64,000 nt of DNA from Bin5 sp965221345 (GCA_965221345.1 CBDCSD010000002.1:2666001-2730000); one strand, 5' to 3'. Positions 43,025 through 52,455 are shown, counted from the first letter of the stretch. The notes: generated by a model from the sequence alone, not told the origin. A program made the numbers and translations.

Positions 43025-43921
43025 ATGATGAACATTCGCTTTGGTTATCGGGATATCTACTACCCCGGCGATACCCTGGGCACGCTGCAGGACAGTCACC
43101 ATCTGTTGGCCGATGTGCCCGCCCTGCACGCCCAAATGGCCGAAGACGGCTATCTTCTTCTCCGCGGGCTTATCGACCGCGAAAAGGTGCAACAGGCGCG
43201 GGCGACAATTCTGCACTACATGCACGAACAGAATGTATTGACCCCGGATGCGCCTGTGCTCGAAGGTGTTATGCCAAAGGGGGGCCGGGGCGCCAAGTTG
43301 AGGCGCATCGCCTTTCACGAGGACGTTCTCGCCGTCCTCCAGGCAACTGAGCTTTTTGAATTCTTTGCCGCTTACTTCAGTGAACCTGCGTTGACCTTCG
43401 AATACAAGTGGCTGCGTGCCGTTGGCAACGAGCAGTACACAGGCGCGCACTGTGACTTTGTGTACATGGGCCGTGGTTCATCCAGTCTCCACACGGTCTG
43501 GATTCCCTTGGGGGATACGACGGTCGACCAGGGCACGCTCGCGGTTTGCAGAGGATCTCATAGCCTACCCAGTTTTGCCCGAATCCGTGATACATACGGG
43601 CGCATGGACGTGGATCGCGACGGCATAGACGGCTGGTTCACAAAGGATCCAATCGAAATCGTCGAAAAATTCGGCGGTGAGTGGCTTACGAGCGAATTCT
43701 TCATGGGCGACGTTATTCTCTTTGGGATGCACACGATGCATGCTTCGACCACAAACCTGACCAATCGATTCCGTCTGAGCTGCGACGTGCGGTACCAGCC
43801 GGCCAGCGAACCGGCGGACCATCGGTGGGTAGAGGGCGGCCCAGGCCATACAGTTCATGGAATCAGTGAGCTTGTCCCGATGGAGAAGGCGCGGGCCCAA
43901 TGGGGGCTGCCGGTCGGCTGA
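43025..43921 (+). CDS. Phytanoyl-CoA dioxygenase family protein (second paralog)
   Basis: The 298-residue Fe(II)/2-oxoglutarate oxygenase has ligands in GAHCDFVYMG (His142, Asp144) and TMHAST (His239), with a downstream arginine for 2-oxoglutarate (NRFRLSCDVRY). AAAAGGAGGA immediately precedes the ATG. It shares only the core with the paralog at 20939. It lies between an MFS transporter and two amidohydrolases, which suggests oxidative attack on a small organic substrate. Confidence 0.88.
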   Translation: MMNIRFGYRDIYYPGDTLGTLQDSHHLLADVPALHAQMAEDGYLLLRGLIDREKVQQARATILHYMHEQNVLTPDAPVLEGVMPKGGRGAKLRRIAFHEDVLAVLQATELFEFFAAYFSEPALTFEYKWLRAVGNEQYTGAHCDFVYMGRGSSSLHTVWIPLGDTTVDQGTLAVCRGSHSLPSFARIRDTYGRMDVDRDGIDGWFTKDPIEIVEKFGGEWLTSEFFMGDVILFGMHTMHASTTNLTNRFRLSCDVRYQPASEPADHRWVEGGPGHTVHGISELVPMEKARAQWGLPVG

Positions 43922-44089
43922 GCAAACGCATGGCCAGATGAAATCATTTGCAGGCAAGATCGATTAGCGAATTGCTCGCGGCCCGAAATTCGAGTACCAT
44001 TACTCCGGTACGGGGTAGGCAGCAGTAGGCAGCCCCCTGCTGGCAACTTGCCATTCAAGTCTCTGAAACCTCCCTTTCCAATCTTTGCC

Positions 44090-45112
44090 ATGTCTGAACC
44101 GACCCGAATCGACTGCGATATTCACAATGAAGTTCCGGCGTTGGAGACCCTGTATCCCTATCTGCCGGACCACTGGCTCGACTACTGCCGCGAGTCGGCA
44201 TTCAACGGACCAGACGCGGCCGACTACCCCGAGGGCGTACCCACCGCCGCTCGCGAGGGCAGCAGCCCGAAACCCGACCTGGAGGAAGTACAGACCCGGG
44301 CATTGAACGACGTCGACATCGGGATTCTCAACTGTGCTTACCGCGTGCAGAGCGTACGCAACGAGGATCTGGCCGCCTCATTGGCCACGGCGGTGAACCG
44401 CTGGCAGGTGGAGCATTGGCTTGAAAAAGAACCGCGCCTGCGGGCATCCATAGTTGTGCCAAGCCACAACCCGCAGCTGGCCGCGCGGGAAATTGAAAAC
44501 TGGGGCGAGCATCCCGGTTTCGTACAGGTGATTCTGCCGGTGCGCGCCGAGGCCCCCTATGGCAATCGCCGCTACGACCCGATCTACGAGGCCGTCGTGA
44601 GGCACGACCTTGCCCTCGGCATCCATTACGGCGGCGCGTCCGGGCATCCCCCCACTCCTACCGGTTGGCCTTCTTATTTTATCGAAGATTACGCCGGTAT
44701 GGCACAGGTCTTTCAATCTCAGGTGATTAACCTGATTTGCGAAGGAGCGTTCGAACGCTTTCCCTCACTGCGTGTCGCTCTCATCGAAGGTGGATTTACC
44801 TGGCTGCCGTCGCTGATGTGGCGGATCGATAAAGAGTGGAAAGGATTGCGCCACAACACGCCTTGGGTCAGGCGGCGGCCGTCCGACTATATGCGCACGC
44901 ACTTGCGCCTGACCATTCAACCCCTGGACGCACCGCCGAATCCGCTTCATCTGGCGCATATTCTCGAGCAGTGCGGCGCCGAAGACCTGCTCCTTTACGC
45001 CAGCGACTATCCCCACCGCCATGAATGCCAGGACATTCTTCTGGATCTGTTGACGGCGGATCAGCGCAATAAGGTCTGCGGCGCCAATGCACGCGCATTT
45101 TACCGGCTATGA
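44090..45112 (+). CDS. Amidohydrolase, ACMSD-like Amidohydro_2 family (copy 1 of tandem pair)
   Basis: The 340-residue protein begins at MSEPTRIDCDIHNE; an upstream ATG at 44048 adds 14 unsupported residues. It has the DIHN metal motif, the central GIHYGGASG, and the C-terminal LLYASDYPH signature. Related enzymes hydrolyse or decarboxylate aromatic ring-cleavage products. It is paralogous to the next gene, with matching blocks such as EHWLEKEPRLRASI against AEWLEPEPRLRASI. The start lacks a clear ribosome site. Confidence 0.88.
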   Translation: MSEPTRIDCDIHNEVPALETLYPYLPDHWLDYCRESAFNGPDAADYPEGVPTAAREGSSPKPDLEEVQTRALNDVDIGILNCAYRVQSVRNEDLAASLATAVNRWQVEHWLEKEPRLRASIVVPSHNPQLAAREIENWGEHPGFVQVILPVRAEAPYGNRRYDPIYEAVVRHDLALGIHYGGASGHPPTPTGWPSYFIEDYAGMAQVFQSQVINLICEGAFERFPSLRVALIEGGFTWLPSLMWRIDKEWKGLRHNTPWVRRRPSDYMRTHLRLTIQPLDAPPNPLHLAHILEQCGAEDLLLYASDYPHRHECQDILLDLLTADQRNKVCGANARAFYRL

Positions 45113-45194
45113 AGAGACGTTGATGGCGGCGAGGATGTGAATCCCTCTCAGTTTTCGCTTCTCGTTCCCCACCTTTTAGAATAGGAGGTTTTCC

Positions 45195-46370
45195 ATGACT
45201 GCTTCTGTCGAATCAATTGCCAAAGTGGAGCGCGGCGCCGTAACGAAGGACCGGACAAACGGGCATGATGCAGCCAAACCCGATGCCTCCGCCCGCAAGA
45301 GTGCCTTGGATCGAGACCCTGTAGACACGGCGATCATCGACACCGACATCCATGTCTACTTCCCGACGCAGGAAGTATTGCGTTCCTATCTGGGGCAGGA
45401 TTGGCAGGAGTATCACCGGACGTATGGCCAGCGGGGCTATGAAGGCGCCCACTTTCCCCGGGCAATGCCAAATGCCGCCCGCCACGACTCGTGGCCAGCC
45501 GATGGCACGCCGCCGGGTTCCAACTTGCCACTGTTGCGGGAACAGCTCCTGGACCAGTGGGGTATCGAGATCGGCGTCCTCAACCCGCTTGTCGGCGCGG
45601 GCGAGCAGCGCAATCTCGCCTTTGGCGCCGCTTTTGCCAGGGCCACCAATGAATGGCAGTTGGCCGAATGGCTGGAACCTGAGCCTCGCTTGCGCGCCTC
45701 GATCATCGTTCCCTGGGAAGATGGAGAGCTGTCTGCAGCAGAAATCGACAGGTGGGGCAGTCATCCGGGATTCGTCCACGCGTTGCTTATCGCCCGCACA
45801 AAGGAGCCTCTTGGACGCCGTAAATACTGGCCTATGTATGAGGCCGCTTGCCGCCATGACGTGCCCGTAGCCATTCATTTCGGCGGCGCGGGCGGCGCAC
45901 CCATTACCGGATCGGGATACCCTAACCATTACATCGAAGATCATGGCGGCATGCCCCAGACCTTCCAGGCGCAGGTGATCAGCCTCATCTTCGAGGGCGT
46001 CTTTCAACAGTTCCCGGCGCTGAAATTTGTGCTGATCGAAGGGGGATTTGCCTGGATTGCACCGCTGCTGTGGCGGATGGACAGTGCCTGGCGCAAATTG
46101 GGCAGCGAAGTTCCCCATGTCACCGAACCGCCTTCGGAGCTTTTCCGACGCCACTTCTGGGTCAGCACACAGCCCATGGAGGAGCCGTTCCACCCGGAGC
46201 AGTTCCGCCAACTGTTGGGCCAACTCGATTTAGACGACAACCTGCTCTTCGCCACCGACTACCCCCACTGGGACTTTGACTCCCCGGATCGCGCTTTTCC
46301 CATTCCGCTGGACAAAGAGCGGCGGCGGAAATTCATGTCGGAAAACGCCCGCGCGCTGTACAAGTTGTAG
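45195..46370 (+). CDS. Amidohydrolase, ACMSD-like Amidohydro_2 family (copy 2 of tandem pair)
   Basis: The 391-residue protein has an extra polar N-terminus of about 45 residues before the metal motif IDTDIHVY, then AIHFGGAGG and LLFATDYPHWDFD. AGGAGG precedes the ATG at 45195. It is a tandem paralog of the preceding gene and lies nine bases before the Rieske gene. The pair may act on successive intermediates or form a heteromeric enzyme; this is inference. Confidence 0.88.
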   Translation: MTASVESIAKVERGAVTKDRTNGHDAAKPDASARKSALDRDPVDTAIIDTDIHVYFPTQEVLRSYLGQDWQEYHRTYGQRGYEGAHFPRAMPNAARHDSWPADGTPPGSNLPLLREQLLDQWGIEIGVLNPLVGAGEQRNLAFGAAFARATNEWQLAEWLEPEPRLRASIIVPWEDGELSAAEIDRWGSHPGFVHALLIARTKEPLGRRKYWPMYEAACRHDVPVAIHFGGAGGAPITGSGYPNHYIEDHGGMPQTFQAQVISLIFEGVFQQFPALKFVLIEGGFAWIAPLLWRMDSAWRKLGSEVPHVTEPPSELFRRHFWVSTQPMEEPFHPEQFRQLLGQLDLDDNLLFATDYPHWDFDSPDRAFPIPLDKERRRKFMSENARALYKL

Positions 46371-46379
46371 AGATGAGCA

Positions 46380-46814
46380 ATGTCTAAACACATCGTTGCC
46401 ACAGTTGATGAGATTCCGCCGGGAGAACGCAAAATCATCGAGATCGGTGGACGCTCGATTGGCGTTTTCAACATAAAGGGCGAGTTCTATGCCCTGCGAA
46501 ATACCTGCCCGCACCAGGGTGGTCCCCTTTGTGAAGGGCGGCTCACGGGCTTCGTTATGGCCGACAAGCCCGGTGGCGAATACAGGTATGAGAGGCGGGG
46601 CGAGATTTTGCGCTGTCCCTGGCACGGCTGGGAGTACGACGTGACTACAGGCCAATCCTGGGTGGACCCCAACTCCGTTCGCACCCGCCGCTACGAAGTA
46701 GAAGTCGCGGCAGCAGACGCTCTCCCTTCTACCTATCAACCTGGCCCCTACACCGCAGAAAAGTTCGAAGTCTCGGTCGACCAGGAGTATATCGTCGTCG
46801 AACTGCCGGGCTGA
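46380..46814 (+). CDS. Rieske [2Fe-2S] ferredoxin
   Basis: The 144-residue protein has a complete Rieske centre: CPHQG (Cys43, His45) and CPWHGW (Cys79, His82). There is no catalytic oxygenase domain, so it is a ferredoxin or an electron-transfer partner. It sits nine bases after the tandem amidohydrolases, but no Rieske oxygenase alpha subunit is in the window. The dioxygenase at 43025 is of a different mechanism. Its partner is therefore unknown. Confidence 0.92.
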   Translation: MSKHIVATVDEIPPGERKIIEIGGRSIGVFNIKGEFYALRNTCPHQGGPLCEGRLTGFVMADKPGGEYRYERRGEILRCPWHGWEYDVTTGQSWVDPNSVRTRRYEVEVAAADALPSTYQPGPYTAEKFEVSVDQEYIVVELPG

Positions 46815-46917
46815 CGGGAGCAAAGGTTTCGCTACCCGACCTCGCGTTGTAATCCTTGGACGAAAAATTGATAGAGAGGCAACACCGCTATCCACTAGCC
46901 ATGGGAGATCCCTCCTC

Positions 46918-48315
46918 ATGAAACGTTCTGCAACATTCGCCTTCGACTCGAAACTCGACACCTTTCTGCAAGACGCCCAAACAAGGCAACTCGACGAACT
47001 GAGTGAATGGCTGCGCATTCCCAGCATCAGCACACTGTCGCAGCACAAAGCGGATGTAGAGCGAGCCGCGGGTTGGCTGGCACGGAAGTTGACTGCCATT
47101 GGCCTGCAAAACGTAGAAATCATCGAGGCCGGCGGCCATCCAATCGTCTATGGCGACTGGCTGCATGCCGGAAACGACGCCCCGACTATCCTGATCTACG
47201 GCCACTACGATGTCCAGCCCGTCGACCCGCTGGAACTGTGGACTTCGCCGCCTTTCGAGCCGTCCGTGCGGGGCGAAGACCTGTTCGCCCGCGGGGCGTC
47301 TGACGACAAGGGTCAGCTGTTTGCCCACGTCGCCGCGGTCGAGGCCCTCCTGGAAACGCTCGGGGCGTTGCCAGTAAACGTTAAATTCCTGGTCGAAGGC
47401 GAAGAAGAGGTGGGCAGCCGGTCACTGACGGCCTATTTGCCGGCAGAAACCGAGAAACTCGCTGCGGATGTCTGTCTCATCTCCGATACGCACATCCTGG
47501 CGCCTGACCAGCCGTTGATCATCTATGGGCTGCGGGGAATGTGGGCCGGCGAGATAACAGTACAGGGTCCATCCCAGGACTTGCATAGCGGCATTTTTGG
47601 CGGCGCGGTTCACAATCCTAATCAAGCCCTATGCGAGTTACTTGCACGGCTTCACGACGGCGCCGGACGGGTAACAGTTCCCGGATTCTATGACGATGTT
47701 CTGGCTCTGACCGAAACGGAACGGAACGCTCTGGCGCAGGTTCCTTATGATGAGGAAAAACTGATGCAAGAGAGCGGTGTGTCCGCGGTCTGGGGCGAAG
47801 AAGGATTTACTGTAACCGAAAGGATCGGGGCGCGGCCTACGTTGGAGATTAATGGAATGTGGGGCGGCTTCATCGGTGACGGATTCAAAACTGTCATCCC
47901 CGCCGAAGCGCACGCCAAAGTGAGTTGCCGTCTTGTGCCCGATCAGCAATCGTCAGCCATCGGGCCAATGATTGAACAATTTCTCCGTCAAATCGCGCCG
48001 CGGACAGTGGAAGTGGCCGTGAGCACGCTCCAACACGCGCCTGCCACGGTCGTGCCGCTTGACGTGCCCGAAATGCAGGCCGCCGCCAGCGCCTACGCCA
48101 GAGTCTTCGGTGCAGAGCCGGTCTTCAGTCGCGAAGGCGGCTCCATTCCCATAGCAACGGTAGTACAAGAAGCGCTCGGCATTCCCATCCTTTTCATGGG
48201 CTTCGGTCTGCCAGACGACAATTTGCACGCGCCGAACGAGAAACTACACCTACCGAACTTCTATCGTGGCATTCGCGTTGGCATTGCGTTGATGGAAGAG
48301 CTGATTTCGTCTTGA
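46918..48315 (+). CDS. M20 family metallopeptidase (dipeptidase/ArgE-DapE type)
   Basis: The 465-residue enzyme shows the M20 series: YGHYDVQP (His96, Asp98), GASDDKGQ with the bridging Asp129, and VEGEEEVGS with the catalytic and ligand glutamates (160-164). The dimerisation region is present (HSGIFGGAVHNP). It ends with the GGSIPIA and HAPNEKL ligand segments. M20 dipeptidases cleave small peptides or deacylate N-acyl amino acids in the cytoplasm. Intact and normal length. Confidence 0.9.
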   Translation: MKRSATFAFDSKLDTFLQDAQTRQLDELSEWLRIPSISTLSQHKADVERAAGWLARKLTAIGLQNVEIIEAGGHPIVYGDWLHAGNDAPTILIYGHYDVQPVDPLELWTSPPFEPSVRGEDLFARGASDDKGQLFAHVAAVEALLETLGALPVNVKFLVEGEEEVGSRSLTAYLPAETEKLAADVCLISDTHILAPDQPLIIYGLRGMWAGEITVQGPSQDLHSGIFGGAVHNPNQALCELLARLHDGAGRVTVPGFYDDVLALTETERNALAQVPYDEEKLMQESGVSAVWGEEGFTVTERIGARPTLEINGMWGGFIGDGFKTVIPAEAHAKVSCRLVPDQQSSAIGPMIEQFLRQIAPRTVEVAVSTLQHAPATVVPLDVPEMQAAASAYARVFGAEPVFSREGGSIPIATVVQEALGIPILFMGFGLPDDNLHAPNEKLHLPNFYRGIRVGIALMEELISS

Positions 48316-48340
48316 CTTCAACTCGAAAACGGTGCACAAT
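48312..48340 (+). promoter_or_regulatory. Candidate promoter for the LysM-SH3-glycosidase gene
   Basis: TTGACT (48312-48317), a 17-bp spacer and CACAAT (48335-48340), overlapping the stop of the upstream gene and about 65 bases before the ATG. The -35 matches five of six consensus bases and the -10 four of six. Confidence 0.55.
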
Positions 48341-48404
48341 AATTAGTCTGATATAGAAAGTTTTTACTTCCTGACTCTTGATAGACTTGAATAAGGAGTT
48401 ACAT

Positions 48405-50528
48405 ATGCGTGCAGGTATTCCTGAGTTTAGTGCGTCTCGTCGTATCTGGCTGATAACTATCGCGACGGTCTTGCTTTTCTCGTTGCTACCACAGACGGTT
48501 GCGGCAGCAACACCGCAGCTCAATGTCAATCCGCAGGCCACCGCGTACACCACCCACGTCGTGCAGGCCGGCGAGAGCCTCTCCCGTATTGCTGTCAGGT
48601 ATGGTGTTACAGTCCAGGCTCTGATAACAGCCAACAACATTGCGAATGCGAATAAGATATTCGTCGGCCAGCGGCTCAGGATCCCGACTACCGGTCAGCA
48701 ACCAAGCCCCTCGCAACCTAGTAGCTGTTCCAGTACCCATACGGTCATAGCTGGTGAGACGCTTTCCGGAATCGCGGTCGACTTCGGCGTAACGATCCAT
48801 AGCTTGGCCCAGGCGAATGATGTCTCGGTTACTTCCTACGTTTATATTGCTCAGCGCCTGTGCATTCCTGGTTCAGGAACGAGCGGCGGCGGGACGAGCG
48901 GCGGCGGGACGAGCGGCGGCGGCACAAGCGGCGGCGGCGCGACCAGTTCTGGGGGTTTCTTTTACGAAGTGCAGCTTGGCGATACGCTCAGCCGCATCGC
49001 ATTCAATAATGGCACGACCGTCTCCGCGATCATGCAGGCCAACAACCTCGCCAATGCCAACACCGTCTTCTGGGGCACGAGGATTTGGATTCCTGCTGCG
49101 GGTGCAAGCGCTCCCCCCGCTGGGAGCGGAACGGTAACCCCTCAGCCGCAACCGCAAGCCCCGGCTACTGGAGGTCCTTATGCGATCAGCCAGCCGGCGC
49201 ACCTCAACGTTCGGGGCGGGCCAGGCACCGACTATCCGGTCCTCAGCGTATTGACCGCTGGCACGCAAGTGAATATCACTGGCCTCGGCTCCAATGATGA
49301 GTGGTTGCAGGTCGAGGTGGCTGGACTTAGCGACCCGGCCTGGATCTACCGTGAACTGACCCAGGTGGTCGGATCCCTCGATGGCGTGAAGCGATTCTCC
49401 GAGTCGGAGGTCCCGGCGCGGCCCGAACCGGCTCCACCAGCTGCCGCGCCTGCTCCCTCTGCGCCTTCCACCAGATTGCCCGGCATTGGCTTCGGCTATG
49501 GCGTACAGGCGCACATGATCCACAATGGCCAGGAAGGAATCGCCATGGACAAGACCCGCGAGTTGGGCTTCGGTTGGGTGAAGCAGCAGATCGAATGGAA
49601 GGTCTTTGAGTCCAATCAGGGTCAGTACGGCTTTGGCGATATCTGGCCGCTCGTGAACGCCGCCAACGCTCGCGGACTCAATCTGCTGTTCAGCGTGGTG
49701 AACGCGCCGAACTGGTCTCGCGAATCGGGCTACGATGGCACGGTTGGCGGCCCACCGGCTGACCCCCAGACCTTCGCCAGATTCCTGGGCCGGCTGGCAG
49801 GAGAATACTGCGGCTCGTCCTTGAAGGCGATAGAGGTCTGGAACGAGCAGAATCTCCACTACGAATGGGGCAACCGGCCCATCAATCCCAGTGAGTATAT
49901 GGCGTTGCTGCGTCCCTCCTACGGCGCAATCAAGGCCGCTTGCCCATCAATGTATGTCATCAGTGGGGCACTGACTCCCGCCGGCGATAACGGCTCCCTG
50001 GCAATGGATGACTTCCGCTACTTCGAGGCAATGTTGCAGCAGGGGCTGGCCAACTACGTGGATGGCTTCGGCGCCCATCCCAGCGGGTACAACGTGCCGC
50101 CCAGCGCCGTCTGGCAGAGCGCATGCGATGCCATCAAACAGACCGGCAACCAGAACTTCAACGGCGCATGCGACAACCCCCATCACTCATGGAGCTTCCG
50201 CAGCACAATGGAGGGCTACCGTAATCTGGCTCTGCGTTATGGAGCCGGGAATATCCCAATCTGGCCGACCGAGTTTGGCTGGGCTGCGGGCGGGGCCTTT
50301 GACCGCCGCTACGGCTACGCCAACGACAACGACTTCGACGAGCAGGCACGTTGGACGGTCGAAGCCTACCAGATGATGCGCAATTGGGGTTGGGCTGGCC
50401 CCGCCTTCCTGTGGAACCTGAACTTCCGCGTGGTCGCCGACGGCACCGAAAAGGCCCAGTGGGGCATTGTCCGCAACGATTGGAGCCCCTTGCCCGCCTA
50501 CCACGCCCTGCGCAACATGGCGAAATAG
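48405..50528 (+). CDS. Secreted LysM-SH3 protein with glycosidase-like TIM barrel
   Basis: ATG at 48405 is chosen for AAGGAG (48393-48398). The 707-residue precursor has a signal peptide (WLITIATVLLFSLLPQTVAA). Three LysM repeats follow (first: THVVQAGESLSRIAVRYGVT), then a Gly/Thr/Ser linker encoded by 15-bp tandem DNA repeats, located before the third LysM. An SH3-type domain follows (HLNVRGGPGTDYPVLSVL). The C-terminal domain resembles glycoside hydrolase clan A: WNEQN carries a likely acid/base Glu and WPTEFGW the likely nucleophile. It should bind peptidoglycan and act on a cell-wall or environmental glycan. Substrate is not predictable. Confidence 0.88.
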   Translation: MRAGIPEFSASRRIWLITIATVLLFSLLPQTVAAATPQLNVNPQATAYTTHVVQAGESLSRIAVRYGVTVQALITANNIANANKIFVGQRLRIPTTGQQPSPSQPSSCSSTHTVIAGETLSGIAVDFGVTIHSLAQANDVSVTSYVYIAQRLCIPGSGTSGGGTSGGGTSGGGTSGGGATSSGGFFYEVQLGDTLSRIAFNNGTTVSAIMQANNLANANTVFWGTRIWIPAAGASAPPAGSGTVTPQPQPQAPATGGPYAISQPAHLNVRGGPGTDYPVLSVLTAGTQVNITGLGSNDEWLQVEVAGLSDPAWIYRELTQVVGSLDGVKRFSESEVPARPEPAPPAAAPAPSAPSTRLPGIGFGYGVQAHMIHNGQEGIAMDKTRELGFGWVKQQIEWKVFESNQGQYGFGDIWPLVNAANARGLNLLFSVVNAPNWSRESGYDGTVGGPPADPQTFARFLGRLAGEYCGSSLKAIEVWNEQNLHYEWGNRPINPSEYMALLRPSYGAIKAACPSMYVISGALTPAGDNGSLAMDDFRYFEAMLQQGLANYVDGFGAHPSGYNVPPSAVWQSACDAIKQTGNQNFNGACDNPHHSWSFRSTMEGYRNLALRYGAGNIPIWPTEFGWAAGGAFDRRYGYANDNDFDEQARWTVEAYQMMRNWGWAGPAFLWNLNFRVVADGTEKAQWGIVRNDWSPLPAYHALRNMAK
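48879..48938 (+). repeat. 15-bp in-frame tandem repeat (four units)
   Basis: Units at 48879, 48894, 48909 and 48924, consensus ACGAGCGGCGGCGGG, the last carrying base changes. They encode a TSGGG linker between LysM domains two and three of the secreted protein and could vary in copy number. Confidence 0.85.
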
Positions 50529-50551
50529 ATAGGGGCATTCGCTACAAAACG

Positions 50552-50971
50552 ATGTTCAATCCGGAAATGACCGTCTCGGCCATCAATCAGATGGGCGAGC
50601 GGACGCTAGCCGCCAACCTCGGTATCGAGTTCACCGAGGTTGGCGCTGACTTTATGTGTGCCCGTATGCCAGTGGACAGCCGGACGCTGCAACCGTTTGG
50701 CCTTCTGCATGGGGGAGCCTCGATCGCCCTGGCGGAGACGATGGGCAGTGTGGCATCTACTGCTCTGATAGACCTGAATGCCCAGACCGCTGTGGGGCTG
50801 GACATCAATGGTAACCATCTGCGCACTGTTCAGGACGGGTACGTCATTGGTACAGTGCGGCCGATTCACATCGGCCGGCGGACGCATGTGTGGGAGATTC
50901 GTGTCGAGGATGAGAGCGGGAGCCTGGTCAACATCAGTCGTCTGACCATGATGATTGTCCAGCGGCCGTGA
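50552..50971 (+). CDS. Hotdog-fold acyl-CoA thioesterase (PaaI/MenI type)
   Basis: The 139-residue protein (start MFNPEMTVS) matches the E. coli MenI/EntH family. It has the active-site helix region TLQPFGLLHGGASIALAETM, with the catalytic acidic residue in that stretch, and GTVRPIHIGRRTHVWEI. The family hydrolyses DHNA-CoA or aryl-CoA thioesters. An upstream in-frame start at 50351 runs inside the previous gene and is unlikely. The start lacks a strong ribosome site. It is 23 bases downstream of the glycosidase gene. Confidence 0.85.
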   Translation: MFNPEMTVSAINQMGERTLAANLGIEFTEVGADFMCARMPVDSRTLQPFGLLHGGASIALAETMGSVASTALIDLNAQTAVGLDINGNHLRTVQDGYVIGTVRPIHIGRRTHVWEIRVEDESGSLVNISRLTMMIVQRP

Positions 50972-51109
50972 TTGAAAGGATCGTAGACGCCGCCTGCCTT
51001 TTCTTGGACTGCAGGCGATGTTTCCACGGCACAGGGAAGGCCGCCAGCGGACCCTGCTCTCTTTCTCTGCCATCTATGTGCATCCGTCCTGATTTGCCAC
51101 CCCATTATT

Positions 51110-51679
51110 ATGCGTAACGATAGTCGGGTAATGACGAAGCTAAGAATTCTGACAGTTTGGGAGGAAGACGGGGAGGTACTGCGACAGCCTGCGAAACGCG
51201 TGCGGACCTTCGATACCCGGTTGCACCAACTCCTGGAGAGCATGGTTGAAACGATGCGTGAGGGCCAGGGCGTCGGTCTGGCTGCGCCGCAGGTTGGGCT
51301 GGATCAGCGCATCTTCGTCATTGAATATCCGGAGGATTCCGAACGACCAGAAGAGACAATGCAGCGCTATGAAATGATCAACCCGGAGATTGTCAAGGCC
51401 AAGGGGTCGGAGATCGCTCAGGAGGGATGCTTGAGTCTACCCGGTATGGCGGCCGATGTGGAGCGGGCCACCTACGTTCTCGTCAAGGCGCAGGACCGAA
51501 ATGGAAAAGACCAGCGTATCAAAGTCTATGACTGGCTGGCGCGCATCTTCCAGCATGAAATAGATCACCTGAGCGGCGTATTGATGGTCGACAGGGCGGA
51601 ACAGGTGTACAAAGTTATCGAGCAAGAGGACGGCGAAGTGGAATTGGTACCGGTGGAGGAAGTGATTTCCCAGGGTTGA
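51110..51679 (+). CDS. def: Peptide deformylase
   Basis: The 189-residue enzyme removes formyl groups from nascent N-termini. All three motifs are present: GVGLAAPQVG (54-63), EGCLSLPG (Cys107 is the metal ligand) and QHEIDHLSG (His149, Glu150, His153). ATG at 51110 or at 51131 (MTKLRI) could be used. The C-terminal acidic tail is slightly longer than usual. A strong terminator follows. Confidence 0.96.
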   Translation: MRNDSRVMTKLRILTVWEEDGEVLRQPAKRVRTFDTRLHQLLESMVETMREGQGVGLAAPQVGLDQRIFVIEYPEDSERPEETMQRYEMINPEIVKAKGSEIAQEGCLSLPGMAADVERATYVLVKAQDRNGKDQRIKVYDWLARIFQHEIDHLSGVLMVDRAEQVYKVIEQEDGEVELVPVEEVISQG

Positions 51680-51707
51680 CGCGCCCACCCTCATTGGCAC
51701 AATGCCA

Positions 51708-51739
51708 AGCCCCGCAGCGAACAGCTGCGGGGCTTTTTT
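51708..51739 (+). terminator. Rho-independent terminator of def
   Basis: AGCCCCGCAGC and GCTGCGGGGCT form an 11-bp perfect stem with a five-base loop (51708-51734), followed by TTTTTT. It ends the plus-strand unit before the convergent minus-strand genes. Confidence 0.95.
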
Positions 51740-51774
51740 CGTCAGAAGGGTTGGAGGCCAAGCGGAATCGCAAC

Positions 51775-52455
51775 TTACCTCACATGGTGGTCGATTCCCT
51801 CGTACCGTTCTATAAAGGCGCGAATTCTACCTTCGTCAAACTCGTCAAACTTGTCGAGCCGCTGCCATGCCGCCAGAGCTATTCGCGCCTCCATATCCTG
51901 GTGTGCCGATTGCGATCCAAATTCAGTCCATTGGGGATCATTTGGCATCAGTAATACGTGTCGTCCGCTGACGATATAGGGGCGAACCACCTCGGCAAGC
52001 TGCTCCCTCAGTTCGGGGCAGCCATCTTCACATTGGTAGTAGACAATGACGCCCCCATCCTCCATGTTGTGCACTACCTGCTCATAGCGCACTGGTTCGT
52101 CATAGATGTCCCAGGGGGCCAAACCCGGATAATGAGGACCGGAAGTGGGCGGCTTCGTATTGTATTCGATCGGCGACGCACTGCCCTGTTGAATATGCGT
52201 ATTGCCCTGGGTTGGCCAGGATTTTTCATCGCCTGCGGGTGTCGAATTCCGAATGTTGAGGTAGATGACCAGCGCCACGATGGCAAGAAGCGCGGCGCCG
52301 CCACCGAAGAGATAGAGATTCTGCCTGAACCGTTTGCGCGCAGCAATCTCCTTTAACTCCTGGCGGGAAGGTCGTGCCAAGGGACTGTGAGTATCCCTCT
52401 GCGAGTGCCGGCCACCCTTCGGACGGCTCTTTCGGGATCTTGCTTTCGTTGCCAT
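51775..52455 (-). CDS. DUF3105 membrane protein
   Basis: The 226-residue protein starts at ATG 52455, which overlaps the stop of the upstream L,D-transpeptidase gene (TAATG). It has a very basic N-terminus, one membrane helix (LYLFGGGAALLAIVALVIYL) and a DUF3105 domain with YNTKPPTSGPHYP and HNMEDGGVIVYYQC. The conserved SGPHYP-HNMEDGG pattern suggests a metal or active site outside the membrane; the function is unknown. Coupling to the transpeptidase suggests a cell-envelope role. Confidence 0.88.
   Translation of the reverse strand: MATKARSRKSRPKGGRHSQRDTHSPLARPSRQELKEIAARKRFRQNLYLFGGGAALLAIVALVIYLNIRNSTPAGDEKSWPTQGNTHIQQGSASPIEYNTKPPTSGPHYPGLAPWDIYDEPVRYEQVVHNMEDGGVIVYYQCEDGCPELREQLAEVVRPYIVSGRHVLLMPNDPQWTEFGSQSAHQDMEARIALAAWQRLDKFDEFDEGRIRAFIERYEGIDHHVR

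Noticed and set aside
45213..46223. 336-codon open frame on the minus strand
   Set aside because: Antisense to the second tandem amidohydrolase and without its own motifs.
48873..49859. 328-codon open frame on the minus strand
   Set aside because: Antisense to the LysM-SH3-glycosidase gene; its Ala/Arg tail is the complement of the linker repeats.
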